Below are positions 1 through 8,261 of a DNA stretch of 13,228 bases, in pieces. Within the stretch, counting starts at the first letter, position 1, and every line of letters begins with the position of its first letter. This DNA comes from CADCTB01 sp035494015 (GTDB lineage Bacteria > Actinomycetota > Acidimicrobiia > Acidimicrobiales > AC-14), in contig DATJHJ010000091.1 of assembly GCA_035494015.1 (NCBI GenBank), positions 1-13,228 on the forward strand. The letters are read 5' to 3'. The translations under genes were made by a program, and so were the position numbers. The notes under the pieces are model-generated. The model made no database searches. It was not told the DNA's origin and saw only the letters and a list, made by a program, of their open reading frames with translations.

Positions 1-303
1 GGCCAGCGTCTTGGCCAGGACCAGGACGAGGACCATGGTGACCACGGTGATGAACAGGCTGTTCTTCAGGGACCGCCGGAACACCGGGTCCTTGAGCACG
101 GCCCGGAAGTTGCGCAGGCCGACGTAGTCGTACGACGGGTCCCCGACGGTCACATCGCTCACGCTGTAGGCGATGGCCAGGAAGAACGGGATGGCGACGA
201 GGGCGACGATGTAGACCACCGACGGCAGCAGCATGAGGGGCGCCAGCACCCCCTCACGGTCGAGGAGGTAGCTCCGCCTGCGCGAGCCGGCGGCGACGGC
301 CAC
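1..303 (-). CDS. Sugar-type ABC transporter permease, N-terminal part (runs off window)
   Basis: Inner-membrane permease subunit of an ABC importer, probably the MalF/UgpA-like class; only the first 101 codons are present and the frame is open at the window edge. I read it directly from the minus strand. It starts with GTG at 303-301, one nucleotide after the TGA of the upstream ATPase gene, so the two are almost certainly co-transcribed and translationally coupled. A short basic cytoplasmic leader with SRRR at residues 7-10 is followed by a first hydrophobic segment at about 20-46 (rich in L, V, I, P, F), a periplasmic stretch with YVGLRNF at 60-66, typical of first permeases of sugar importers, and a second hydrophobic segment beginning near 82. 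The diagnostic EAA loop lies outside the window. The family call rests on the YVGLRNF region and the neighbours. The substrate is unknown. Confidence 0.8.
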   Translation of the reverse strand, partial: MAVAAGSRRRSYLLDREGVLAPLMLLPSVVYIVALVAIPFFLAIAYSVSDVTVGDPSYDYVGLRNFRAVLKDPVFRRSLKNSLFITVVTMVLVLVLAKTLA

Positions 304-304
304 G

Positions 305-1342
<1,038 letters not shown>

Positions 1343-1355
1343 GCCGGCGCGGCCG

Positions 1356-2756
1356 CTACTTCCCGCCCACCAAGCCCCGGTCCCGCCACCGCTGGAAGAC
1401 CGGCTTGATCTGGTTCTCGGCGTCGGCCACCGCGTCCTTGGCGCTCAGCTCGCCCCGCGCCGCCCGGGCCATCATCTTGGGGAGGATGAAGGTGTCGAAG
1501 ACCTCGCCGATGGCGGCGTTGGCGGGGCCGGGATGGCCGATCGTCGTGCTCCACTTCTCGGCGTCCTTCAGGAACGACAGTTTGTTGGCCGGCTGTGAGC
1601 CGTAGGGGTCGTTGTCGAGCCAGCCGTTGAGCTGGGGGACGGTCTGGGGATAGGCGGGGAACGTGTACAGCTCGCTGTTGTTGGTGGCCTGGGCGTAGTT
1701 GCCCACCAGGTTGAGGATGAACTCGCGGGCCGCGTCGGGGTTCTTGGCGTGCTTGGGGATGACGTACACGGGGATGACGTGCTCGCTGGCCAGCATCACC
1801 CCGCGCGGGCCCTTCAACGGCGGGGTGAAGAAGATGTCGTTGGCCACGGCCGGGTTGTCGGTCTGGGCCGTACGGTAGGCCGAGATGGAGTTGAGGATGT
1901 ACGACAGGCTGCCGGCGATGAGGCCCTGGTTGTTCGACGCCGCGTTCCAGGCGAAGACCTCGTCGGTCATGGTCGCCTTGAACAGCCGGGTCATGTAGTC
2001 GACGGCCTCGATGGTCTGGGGCGAGTTGAAGACGATGTTCTCCTTCTCGTCCTGGATCGACCCCCCGAAGGACCAGATCATCGCCCGGGCCGCCATGTTC
2101 GAGTCCAGCTCGTTCGACATGCCGATGCCGAGCTGGATCCCCTGCTCCTTCTTGATCCGGGTGCCGGCGTCGAGCAGCTCCTGGTAGGTGGTGGGGCCGT
2201 TCGGCAGGCCGACCTTCTCCCACAGGCTCTTCCGGTAATCGCCGGGATCGGGCACCCAGCCGTGGCAGAAGCCGTAGTACTTCTTCGTCGTCGGGTTGTA
2301 GGAGCTGCGGGTGCACAGGCCGATCTGCTTGCCGAAGCGGTGCTCGGCCTCCTGGTTCAGGTCGGCCAGGTCGAGCACGCTCGGCTCGAACGCCGACGGG
2401 GGGGAGAGGAACTCGATGAGGTCGTGGCCCTCGCCAGCGGCGATCTCGGCCGACGCCCGGGCCTGGATGTCGGCCAGGTTGATGTGGTCGACGCTGACGT
2501 TGACGCCGACCTGCCGTCCCCAGTCGGCGGCGAAGGGGTCGAACCACTTGTCGTGCCGGGGCACGAAATGGCTCCACTGCAGGATTCTGAGGTCACCCGA
2601 GAGCTTCTTGCTCGGTTGGACGATGGTGGACGTGACGTCGGTGGCCCCGCCGCCGACCTCCTTCGCCGACTTACCGCACGCGATCAGCACGGTGAGGCCG
2701 GCCGACGCCTGGATGAAGCGCCGCCGCGACAAACCTGGCTGGGTGATGTCCTCCAC
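1356..2756 (-). CDS. Extracellular solute-binding lipoprotein of an ABC importer (family 1 type), Tat-exported
   Basis: Substrate-capturing lipoprotein, 466 residues, that would be anchored outside the membrane and deliver ligand to the permease encoded downstream. The N-terminus carries a twin-arginine signal, S-R-R-R-F-I-Q at residues 10-16, followed by a short hydrophobic segment ending in the lipobox L-I-A-C with the lipidated cysteine at 27. A flexible G/S/T/K linker follows, then a domain typical of family 1 solute-binding proteins, with stretches such as RAMIWSFGGSI and FILNLVGNYAQ. I chose GTG at 2756 because it places the twin-arginine signal near the N-terminus and has a GGAGG at 2768-2772, 11 nt upstream. 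The reading frame is open upstream to 2879, but that extension would bury the signal peptide. The stop is TAG. Ligand unknown: sugar or polyol is the default for this family. Confidence 0.87.
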   Translation of the reverse strand: MEDITQPGLSRRRFIQASAGLTVLIACGKSAKEVGGGATDVTSTIVQPSKKLSGDLRILQWSHFVPRHDKWFDPFAADWGRQVGVNVSVDHINLADIQARASAEIAAGEGHDLIEFLSPPSAFEPSVLDLADLNQEAEHRFGKQIGLCTRSSYNPTTKKYYGFCHGWVPDPGDYRKSLWEKVGLPNGPTTYQELLDAGTRIKKEQGIQLGIGMSNELDSNMAARAMIWSFGGSIQDEKENIVFNSPQTIEAVDYMTRLFKATMTDEVFAWNAASNNQGLIAGSLSYILNSISAYRTAQTDNPAVANDIFFTPPLKGPRGVMLASEHVIPVYVIPKHAKNPDAAREFILNLVGNYAQATNNSELYTFPAYPQTVPQLNGWLDNDPYGSQPANKLSFLKDAEKWSTTIGHPGPANAAIGEVFDTFILPKMMARAARGELSAKDAVADAENQIKPVFQRWRDRGLVGGK

Positions 2757-2927
2757 TTGGACTTGGTCCTCCCTTTGGGTGCTCGGTTCCTCCTCCGATA
2801 CGCCAGCGTGGACGAAAGCTGTGAGAAAGCCGACCGTACACCTGGCGCGATTCGCCTCCGAGCGAGAGGCCGTGGCCACCGCGTTGGCGGGGCGGGGCGG
2901 CCTGGGGCATTGCCGCCGCAGCGGGGA
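2757..2927 (-). other. purM to solute-binding-protein intergenic gap
   Basis: This 171-nt gap is the second longest non-coding stretch clearly between co-directional genes only; it separates the purine genes from the transporter. It holds the GGAGG ribosome-binding site of the transporter gene at its left end. I see no hairpin followed by a T-run after purM; the best stem is only 5 bp (GCCTC 2854-2858 with GAGGC 2866-2870). A TACGGT hexamer on the minus strand could serve as a -10 box but has no convincing -35, so a separate promoter is likely by layout but not shown by the sequence. Confidence 0.4.
2768..2772 (-). promoter_or_regulatory. Ribosome-binding site of the solute-binding protein gene
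   Basis: GGAGG on the minus strand, within AGGGAGGA, 11 nt before the GTG at 2756. It is slightly distant but is the only strong site near the twin-arginine signal, and it decides that start. Confidence 0.6.
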
Positions 2928-3962
2928 CTACAGCTTGAGCCGGACCCGACCTTCGCCCTCCACGACTTCGCCGATGTCGACGGAGTCGTGGCCGGTGTCG
3001 CGCAGCAGGTCGTGGGCCCGGTAGCGGTCCCGGGGGGCGACGACGGCGATCATGCCGATGCCGAGGTTGAACACCTTGGCCATCTCGTCGGGGCCGACGT
3101 TGCCGGCGACCTGGATCTGCTTGAAGATCTCGGGCACTTCCCACGAGCTGCGAACGACGATGGCGTCGCAGGTGTCCGGCAGCACCCGGGCCAGGTTGCC
3201 GGGGATGCCGCCGCCGGTGATGTGGGCCAGGCCCTTGACCTCGACCGAGCGGCACAGCTTGACCAGCGCGGGGGCGTAGATGACCGAGGGGCGCAGCAGC
3301 TCCTCGGCCAGGCTGTGGTGGGCCTTCGGCCACGCAGGGCCGTCGAGCGGCCGCTTGGCCACGTCGAGCAGGATCCGGCGGGCCAGGGAGTACCCGTTGC
3401 AGCGCAGGCCGGGGGAGGGCAGGCCAATCAGCCGGTCGCCGGGCGAGACCCGGGCGCCGTTGACCAGGCGATCACGCTCGACCACGCCGACGGCGAAGCC
3501 GACCAGGTCGAAGTGGCCCGGCTCGAGCATCCCGGGCACCTCGGCCATCTCGCCGCCGATGAGGGCGCAGCCCGCTTCCTGGCAGCCGGTGGCGATACCC
3601 GCGACCAGGTGTTCCATCTGCTCGGGGTCGAGGCGGCCGGCGCTGATGCAATCGAGGAAGAAGAGGGGTTCGGCTCCCTGGGCGGCGATGTCGTCGACCG
3701 ACATGGCCACCAGGTCGATCCCGATGGTGTCGAACCGGCCGGCCAGCCGGGCGACGACGGCCTTGGTCCCCACGCTGTCGGTGCCCGCCACCAGGACGGG
3801 GCGGACGTACCGGCCGGAGTCGAAGGCGAACAGGCCGCCGAAGCCACCGACGTCACCGATGACCTCGGGGCGGAACGTCGACCGGACCGCAGCCTTGATG
3901 CGCTCGACCGCCGCCTCGCCGGCCTCGATGTCGACGCCGGCGGCGGCGTACGTCTCACCCAC
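2928..3962 (-). CDS. purM: Phosphoribosylformylglycinamidine cyclo-ligase (AIR synthetase)
   Basis: Catalyses ATP-dependent ring closure of FGAM to AIR, the fifth step of IMP synthesis, in the cytoplasm. The protein is 344 residues, normal for the family. Motifs seen: GTDSVGTK at 60-67, the SVDDIAAQGAEPLFFLD region at 88-104 (the actinobacterial VDD variant), LIGGEMAEVPG around 134-144, and PGLRCNGYSLARR at 184-196. The last motif has R where many PurM proteins have H (GLHSNGYS); I believe this also occurs in relatives, so I do not call it a defect. The start is GTG at 3962, which overlaps the last 8 nt of purF and lacks its own Shine-Dalgarno sequence, so translation is probably coupled to purF. 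The frame extends upstream to 4073, but that part lies inside purF and does not resemble PurM. Stop TAG. Last purine gene in this window. Confidence 0.96.
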   Translation of the reverse strand: MGETYAAAGVDIEAGEAAVERIKAAVRSTFRPEVIGDVGGFGGLFAFDSGRYVRPVLVAGTDSVGTKAVVARLAGRFDTIGIDLVAMSVDDIAAQGAEPLFFLDCISAGRLDPEQMEHLVAGIATGCQEAGCALIGGEMAEVPGMLEPGHFDLVGFAVGVVERDRLVNGARVSPGDRLIGLPSPGLRCNGYSLARRILLDVAKRPLDGPAWPKAHHSLAEELLRPSVIYAPALVKLCRSVEVKGLAHITGGGIPGNLARVLPDTCDAIVVRSSWEVPEIFKQIQVAGNVGPDEMAKVFNLGIGMIAVVAPRDRYRAHDLLRDTGHDSVDIGEVVEGEGRVRLKL

Positions 3963-5457
3963 TCGGATGAACCAGATCGACGCTGGGCAGCTCGTCGTCG
4001 ACCTTGGCCTGGGGGACGGAGACGGGATAGTCGCCGGTGAGGCAGGCGGTACAGAACCCCTCGCCGACCACACCGGTGGCGGCCACCAACCGGTCGAGGT
4101 CCAGGTAGGCCAGCGTGTCGCAGCCCAGGTAGTCGCGCACCTCGGGCAGGGTGAGGTTGGCGGCGATGAGCTCGCCGCGGGTCCCCGTGTCCATGCCGAA
4201 GTAGCACGGCCAGCGGTACGGCGGCGACGAGATGCGCAGGTGGATCTCGGCCGCGCCGGCCTCCCGCAGCATGGCGACCACGGCCCGGGTGCTGGTGCCC
4301 CGCACGATCGAGTCGTCGATGACCATCAGCCGCTTGCCGGCGATGTTCTCCCGGATGGGGTTGAACTTCATGCGCACGCCCATGCTGCGTTGGTCCTGCC
4401 CGGGGGCGATGAACGTGCGCCCGATGTACCGGTTGCGGACCAGGCCGTGGCCGAAGGGGATGCCGCTCCGCCGGGCGTAGCCCTCGGCGGCAGGGATGCC
4501 CGACTCGGGGACGGGCATGACCATGGCGTCGCGGGCGGGGGACACCGTGTCGGGCGGGAGCGGCGACTGCTCGGCCAGCAGCTCGCCCATGCGCTGGCGG
4601 GCGGTGTGGACGGTCTTGCCGTAGAGGCGGCTGTCCGGGCGGGCGAAGTAGACGAACTCGAACAGGCACAGCTTCGGGTCGATCCGCTCGGGGGCGAAGG
4701 GCTTAATCGAGCGCACGCCGGCGGCGTCGATGACCACGATCTCGCCCGGGTCCAGCTCGCGGACGAAGTGGGCGTCGACGATGTCGAGCCCCGGGGTTTC
4801 GGACGACAGGACCCAGCCGTTGTCCAGCCGGCCCAGGCAGAGCGGGCGGAAGCCGTTGGGGTCGCGGACACCGACCACGTGGGAGTCGTCCATCAGGACC
4901 AGGGAGAAGGCGCCCCGCAGCTTGGGCAGGACGTCGACCAGGGCCCGCTCCAGGTCACGGCCGTCGCTGCGGACGCCGGGCCCCGCGACCAGCATGGCCT
5001 GCTGGACCAGCTCGGCGACGACGTCGCTGTCGCTGCTCACCGTGCCGGGCAGGATGCCGGCCTCGGCGGTGAGCTCGGCCGTGTTGGTCAGGTTCCCGTT
5101 GTGGCCGAGGGCGAAGCCGGCGTCACCCGTCTCCCGGTAGATGGGCTGCGCGTTGCCCCAGTTGCTGGCCCCCGTGGTCGAATAACGCACGTGGCCGATG
5201 GCGACGTGCCCCTGCAGGGGGGCCAGCGTCCGGGGGTTGAACACGTGGGAGACCAGGCCCATGTCCTTGACCACGGTGATGGTGTCACCGTCGCTGACCG
5301 CCATTCCCGCCGATTCCTGGCCCCGGTGCTGCAGGGCGTAGAGCCCGAGATAGGTCAGGTGGGCGACGGGGTGACCGGGGGCGTACACCCCGAAGACGCC
5401 GCACGCCTCCTTTGGAGTGTCGTCTGTGTCCTCGCCTGACGGGGGCCCCAGCTCCAC
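3955..5457 (-). CDS. purF: Amidophosphoribosyltransferase (glutamine PRPP amidotransferase)
   Basis: Makes phosphoribosylamine from PRPP and glutamine, the committed first step of purine synthesis. The protein is 500 residues. It has an 18-residue acidic propeptide before the catalytic Cys19 (CGVFGVYAPG), which in this family is exposed by autoprocessing. The glutaminase domain continues with QHRGQESAG at 43-51 and GHVRYSTTG at 88-96. The C-terminal phosphoribosyltransferase domain has the PRPP loop VIDDSIVRGTST at 379-390. Cys264, Cys418, Cys469 and Cys472 (the last two in GFCTACLTGDYP) match the four 4Fe-4S ligands of the Bacillus-type enzyme, so an oxygen-sensitive Fe-S form is inferred. 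The start GTG at 5457 is supported by GGAGG 8 nt upstream. It lies 86 nt after purL and overlaps purM by 8 nt. Confidence 0.97.
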   Translation of the reverse strand: MELGPPSGEDTDDTPKEACGVFGVYAPGHPVAHLTYLGLYALQHRGQESAGMAVSDGDTITVVKDMGLVSHVFNPRTLAPLQGHVAIGHVRYSTTGASNWGNAQPIYRETGDAGFALGHNGNLTNTAELTAEAGILPGTVSSDSDVVAELVQQAMLVAGPGVRSDGRDLERALVDVLPKLRGAFSLVLMDDSHVVGVRDPNGFRPLCLGRLDNGWVLSSETPGLDIVDAHFVRELDPGEIVVIDAAGVRSIKPFAPERIDPKLCLFEFVYFARPDSRLYGKTVHTARQRMGELLAEQSPLPPDTVSPARDAMVMPVPESGIPAAEGYARRSGIPFGHGLVRNRYIGRTFIAPGQDQRSMGVRMKFNPIRENIAGKRLMVIDDSIVRGTSTRAVVAMLREAGAAEIHLRISSPPYRWPCYFGMDTGTRGELIAANLTLPEVRDYLGCDTLAYLDLDRLVAATGVVGEGFCTACLTGDYPVSVPQAKVDDELPSVDLVHPSG

Positions 5458-5465
5458 TGCTCCAT

Positions 5466-5470
5466 CCTCC
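5466..5470 (-). promoter_or_regulatory. Ribosome-binding site of purF
   Basis: GGAGG on the minus strand with an 8-nt spacer to the GTG start at 5457. One of the clearest Shine-Dalgarno sites in the window; it fixes a GTG start that leaves a short propeptide ahead of the catalytic cysteine. Confidence 0.7.
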
Positions 5471-5543
5471 CACAGCGGCCCGCGGACGTTCGGGAGCCGC
5501 GCCTCGACGACCTCTCGGCGGCGGGAGTGGCCAGGCCGAGTTC

Positions 5544-7754
5544 CTACGGTTCGACGAGGTGGAGCTGGGCGGGCAGGGCGCCCTTCCAGGTGGCCACCGC
5601 GTCGGCCAGGGCGACGTCGACCAGGCCGTTGATGGCCACGCGGTCGCCGCCGGCCCGACCGAGCCGGGTCAGGGCCACGCCCGCGGCGGCCGCCCGGCGG
5701 GTGACCTCGACGAGGTGGGCGTCGGCGACGCAGGCCACGACCCGGGACGGCGCTTCGCTGAACAACCCGGCGTGGCCGTGGTGGACGTGGACGTCGAACC
5801 CGGTCCCCGACCGCACGGCCATCTCGGCCAGGGCCAGGCCGAGGCCGCCATCGCTCACATCGTGGAGGCCGTCAACCAGGGCGTCGGCGGCAAGCTCGCG
5901 CACCAGGTGGCAGACCGCCACGTGGGCGGCGACGTCGAGCGGGGGGAGCGACCCGCCCCGGTGGCCGTGGACGGTCTCGGCCCAGCGGGAGCCGTCGAGC
6001 GAGGTCGCCGGCGGGCCGAGCAGGACGAGCTCGCCACCCTCGACCAGGCCGGCGCCCGGCGGCCGCCGCACCAGCTCGTCGATCACGCCGAGCACGCCGA
6101 TGACCGGCGTGGGGTCGATGTCGACCCCGTCCGAGGAGTTGTACAGGCTGACGTTGCCGCCGACGACGGGCACGCCCAGATCTCGGCACGTCCCGGCCAG
6201 GCCGTCGACCGCCTCGGACAGCTGCCACATGACCTCGGGGTGCTCCGGGTTGCCGAAGTTGAGGCAGTTCACCACGGCCAGGGGCCGGGCGCCGGCGCAG
6301 GCCACGTTGAGGACGGCCTCGGCGACGAGCAGGGAGGTGCCGGCCCGGGGGTCGAGGGCACACCAGCGGCTGTTGCTGTCCGTGGTCAGGGCCATGGCCC
6401 GCCGGGAGGGAGGCAGGCCGGGCGCCTTGAGGCGCAGGACGGCGGCGTCGCCCCCGGGCCCTTCGACGGTGTTGAGGAACAGCTGGTGGTCGTACTGGGT
6501 CCAGACCCAGGACGTGTCGGCCAACATGGCCAGCAGGTCGGGACCGCAGTCGGCCGGGCCGGGAAGGGCGGCGGCGGTGTCGGCCCGCCGGGCGTCCAGG
6601 CCGGCCGGGGGCGCCATGGGCCGGCGGTAGCGGGGGGCGTCATCGTGCAGGGTGGCGGCGGGGACGTCGGCCAGAACCTCCCCGCCTGGCCCGTCCGTGA
6701 TCCGCAGGCGGCCGCCGGTGGTGACGGTGCCGACCACGGTCGCCAGGATCTCCCAGCGCCGGCACACGGCCAACACTTCGTCCAGGTCGGCGGGCTCGAC
6801 GATGGCCAGCATCCGCTCCTGCGACTCGCTGGTCATGACCTCGGCCGGCACCATGCCCGCTTCCCGCAGGGGGACGGTCCGCACGTCGACGTCCATGCCC
6901 AGACCGCCGCGGGAGGCGATCTCGCTGGTGGCGCAGCACAGCCCGGCCCCGCCGAGATCCTGGATCCCGACGACCAGCCCCGCGTCGTACAGGGCTAGGC
7001 ACGCCTCGATCAGCCGCTTCTCCTCGAACGGGTCGCCGACCTGCACGCTGGGCCGTTTGGCGTCGTCGCCCTCGGAGAACTCGGCCGACGCCAGCACGCT
7101 CACCCCGCCGATCCCGTCCCGGCCGGTGGACGAGCCGAGCAGCACGGCCAGGTTGCCCACCCCCTCGGCCCGGGCCAGGACCAGCCGCTCGTGGCGGAGG
7201 ACGCCGACGCAGGCCACGTTGACCAGCGGGTTCCCGGTGAAGCACGGGCGGACCGACAGCTCGCCGCCGACGGTGGGCACGCCGACCGAGTTGCCATAGC
7301 CGGACACCCCGCTGACCACCCCCTCCATGACCCAGCGGTTCCGGGGACCGGCGACGACATCGTCGAGGGGGCCGAAGTGAAGGCTGTCGAGCAGGGCGAC
7401 GGGTCGGGCGCCCATGGTGAAGATGTCCCGGATGATGCCGCCGACGCCCGTGGCCGCCCCCTGGTAGGGCTCGATGGCCGACGGGTGGTTGTGGCTCTCG
7501 ATGCGCACGGCGACGGCGATCCCGTCGCCCACGTCGACCACACCGGCGTTCTCGCCGAAGCCCGCCAGCACCCACGGCGCCTCGAACGGGAGGCGGCCGA
7601 GATGGACGCGGGACGACTTGTAGGAGCAGTGCTCGGACCACATGACGGCGTACATGGCCAGTTCGAGGTCGTTGGCCGGGCGGCCGAGGAGGCGGGTGAT
7701 GGCCTCGGCCTCGTCGTCGGTGAGCCCGAGCTCCCGGTGGAGGGCGAGCGGCAT
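5544..7754 (-). CDS. purL: Phosphoribosylformylglycinamidine synthase subunit PurL (short type)
   Basis: ATP-using synthetase subunit that converts FGAR to FGAM with ammonia supplied by PurQ, assembled with PurS. At 736 residues it is the short form that lacks the fused N-terminal PurS-like and C-terminal glutaminase domains of the ~1300-residue enzyme, which fits the separate purS and purQ genes nearby. Motifs: MWSEHCSYKSS at 38-48 with the conserved His42, RIESHNHPSAIEPYQGAATG at 84-103, a GIQDLGGAGL motif in the first half, and a repeat-like second half with VVGGNVSLYN and DVSDGGLGLALAEM. I place the start at ATG 7754; a TTG at 7763 in the same frame is possible. Neither has a Shine-Dalgarno sequence, and a TAGGTT box 8 nt before the ATG suggests leaderless transcription. 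Stop TAG. Confidence 0.96.
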   Translation of the reverse strand: MPLALHRELGLTDDEAEAITRLLGRPANDLELAMYAVMWSEHCSYKSSRVHLGRLPFEAPWVLAGFGENAGVVDVGDGIAVAVRIESHNHPSAIEPYQGAATGVGGIIRDIFTMGARPVALLDSLHFGPLDDVVAGPRNRWVMEGVVSGVSGYGNSVGVPTVGGELSVRPCFTGNPLVNVACVGVLRHERLVLARAEGVGNLAVLLGSSTGRDGIGGVSVLASAEFSEGDDAKRPSVQVGDPFEEKRLIEACLALYDAGLVVGIQDLGGAGLCCATSEIASRGGLGMDVDVRTVPLREAGMVPAEVMTSESQERMLAIVEPADLDEVLAVCRRWEILATVVGTVTTGGRLRITDGPGGEVLADVPAATLHDDAPRYRRPMAPPAGLDARRADTAAALPGPADCGPDLLAMLADTSWVWTQYDHQLFLNTVEGPGGDAAVLRLKAPGLPPSRRAMALTTDSNSRWCALDPRAGTSLLVAEAVLNVACAGARPLAVVNCLNFGNPEHPEVMWQLSEAVDGLAGTCRDLGVPVVGGNVSLYNSSDGVDIDPTPVIGVLGVIDELVRRPPGAGLVEGGELVLLGPPATSLDGSRWAETVHGHRGGSLPPLDVAAHVAVCHLVRELAADALVDGLHDVSDGGLGLALAEMAVRSGTGFDVHVHHGHAGLFSEAPSRVVACVADAHLVEVTRRAAAAGVALTRLGRAGGDRVAINGLVDVALADAVATWKGALPAQLHLVEP

Positions 7755-7832
7755 GGAGGGCAAACCTACTGGAAATCCCGACGGTGTGGCAGTGACTTGA
7801 TGTTCCAGGCCGAAGCGGTCAAGATCGGGAAA
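7755..7832. promoter_or_regulatory. Divergent promoter region between purL and the opposite-strand small gene
   Basis: These 78 nt separate two gene starts pointing away from each other, so at least one promoter should lie here. For purL (minus strand) I see CTGCCA (7787-7792), an 18-nt spacer and TAGGTT (7763-7768), which ends 8 nt before the ATG. For the plus-strand gene I see TTGATG (7797-7802), a 17-nt spacer and CAAGAT (7820-7825), ending 7 nt before its ATG. Both would place transcription starts at or next to the start codon, and neither gene has a good Shine-Dalgarno sequence at this start. The hexamers match the consensus only partly, so the boxes are tentative; the location is the stronger evidence. 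Confidence 0.4.
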
Positions 7833-8261
7833 ATGGCAACCAACACCAAACGATCAAGGGCCCCGATGTCCGATGCCCACAAGGCGGCATTGGCAGAGGG
7901 CCGTGAGCAGGGAAGAGCGGTGCGCCGGTATCTCGAAGCGCTGGAGGCCCACAAGCCCAAGCGGGGCCGCAAACGGACGGCCGAATCCGTGCAGAAGCGC
8001 TTGGCCGGGATCGAGGAGCGCCTGGCCGATGCCGACCCGCTGACCCGCCTGCACCTGGTCCAGGAGCGAATGGATCTCGAGAACGAGCTGGCCTCCACCG
8101 GCAATGTCGTCGACATGGAGGCGCTCGAGAACGAGTTTGCCGTCGCCGCCGGGCCGTACGGCGCTCGCAAGGGCATCACCTACGCGGCGTGGCGCCAGCT
8201 CGGGGTCGACGCCTCGGTGTTGCGCAAGGCCGGGATCAGGCGGGGTGCCGGCGAAGGCTGA
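7833..8261 (+). CDS. Small basic conserved-looking protein of unknown function, inside the purine cluster
   Basis: 142-residue cytoplasmic protein with no signal peptide or membrane segment. I do not recognise a named function. From memory it resembles an uncharacterised actinobacterial family. The N-terminal third is basic; an A/E/R-rich helix (HKAALAEGREQGRAVRRYL, 15-33) leads into KPKRGRKRT (41-49), which recalls an AT-hook-like RGR patch. Residues ~50-90 (RLAGIEERLADADPLTRLHL, QERMDLENEL) look like a charged helical hairpin or coiled coil. The C-terminus has GITYAAWRQLGVDASVLRKAGI, which looks like a small conserved helical motif. Its biased, heptad-like pattern supports real coding on this strand. 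It is the only plus-strand gene here, diverges from purL, and its last 26 nt overlap the end of purQ tail to tail. ATG at 7833 was chosen; ATG 7866 (preceded by AAGGG) is an alternative, giving 131 residues. Nucleic-acid binding is only an inference. Confidence 0.8.
   Translation: MATNTKRSRAPMSDAHKAALAEGREQGRAVRRYLEALEAHKPKRGRKRTAESVQKRLAGIEERLADADPLTRLHLVQERMDLENELASTGNVVDMEALENEFAVAAGPYGARKGITYAAWRQLGVDASVLRKAGIRRGAGEG

Noticed and set aside
2854..2870. GCCTC/GAGGC stem in the purM-transporter gap as a terminator
   Set aside because: The stem is only 5 bp with a 7-nt loop and no T-run; in DNA this GC-rich such stems arise by chance.
1749..4040. 763-codon open frame on the plus strand across the solute-binding protein and purM region
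   Set aside because: It is antisense to well-supported genes, crosses their boundary and the intergenic gap, and its translation is a low-complexity run of G, D, V, A, H and Q, the usual mirror of GC-rich coding sequence.
5458..5543. Promoter or terminator in the 86-nt purL-purF gap
   Set aside because: Apart from the purF ribosome-binding site I found no credible -10/-35 pair and no hairpin with a T-run.
3280..6998. Long plus-strand open frames (3280-5439 and 5412-6998) opposite purM, purF and purL
   Set aside because: They have no recognisable domain, biased composition and no ribosome-binding sites, and they lie opposite conserved enzymes with intact motifs.
7766..8179. 137-codon minus-strand frame opposite the small plus-strand gene
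   Set aside because: The plus-strand reading has a more natural amino-acid pattern (charged helices, conserved-looking C-terminal motif); the minus reading does not resemble any protein and would not explain the purQ-purL gap better.
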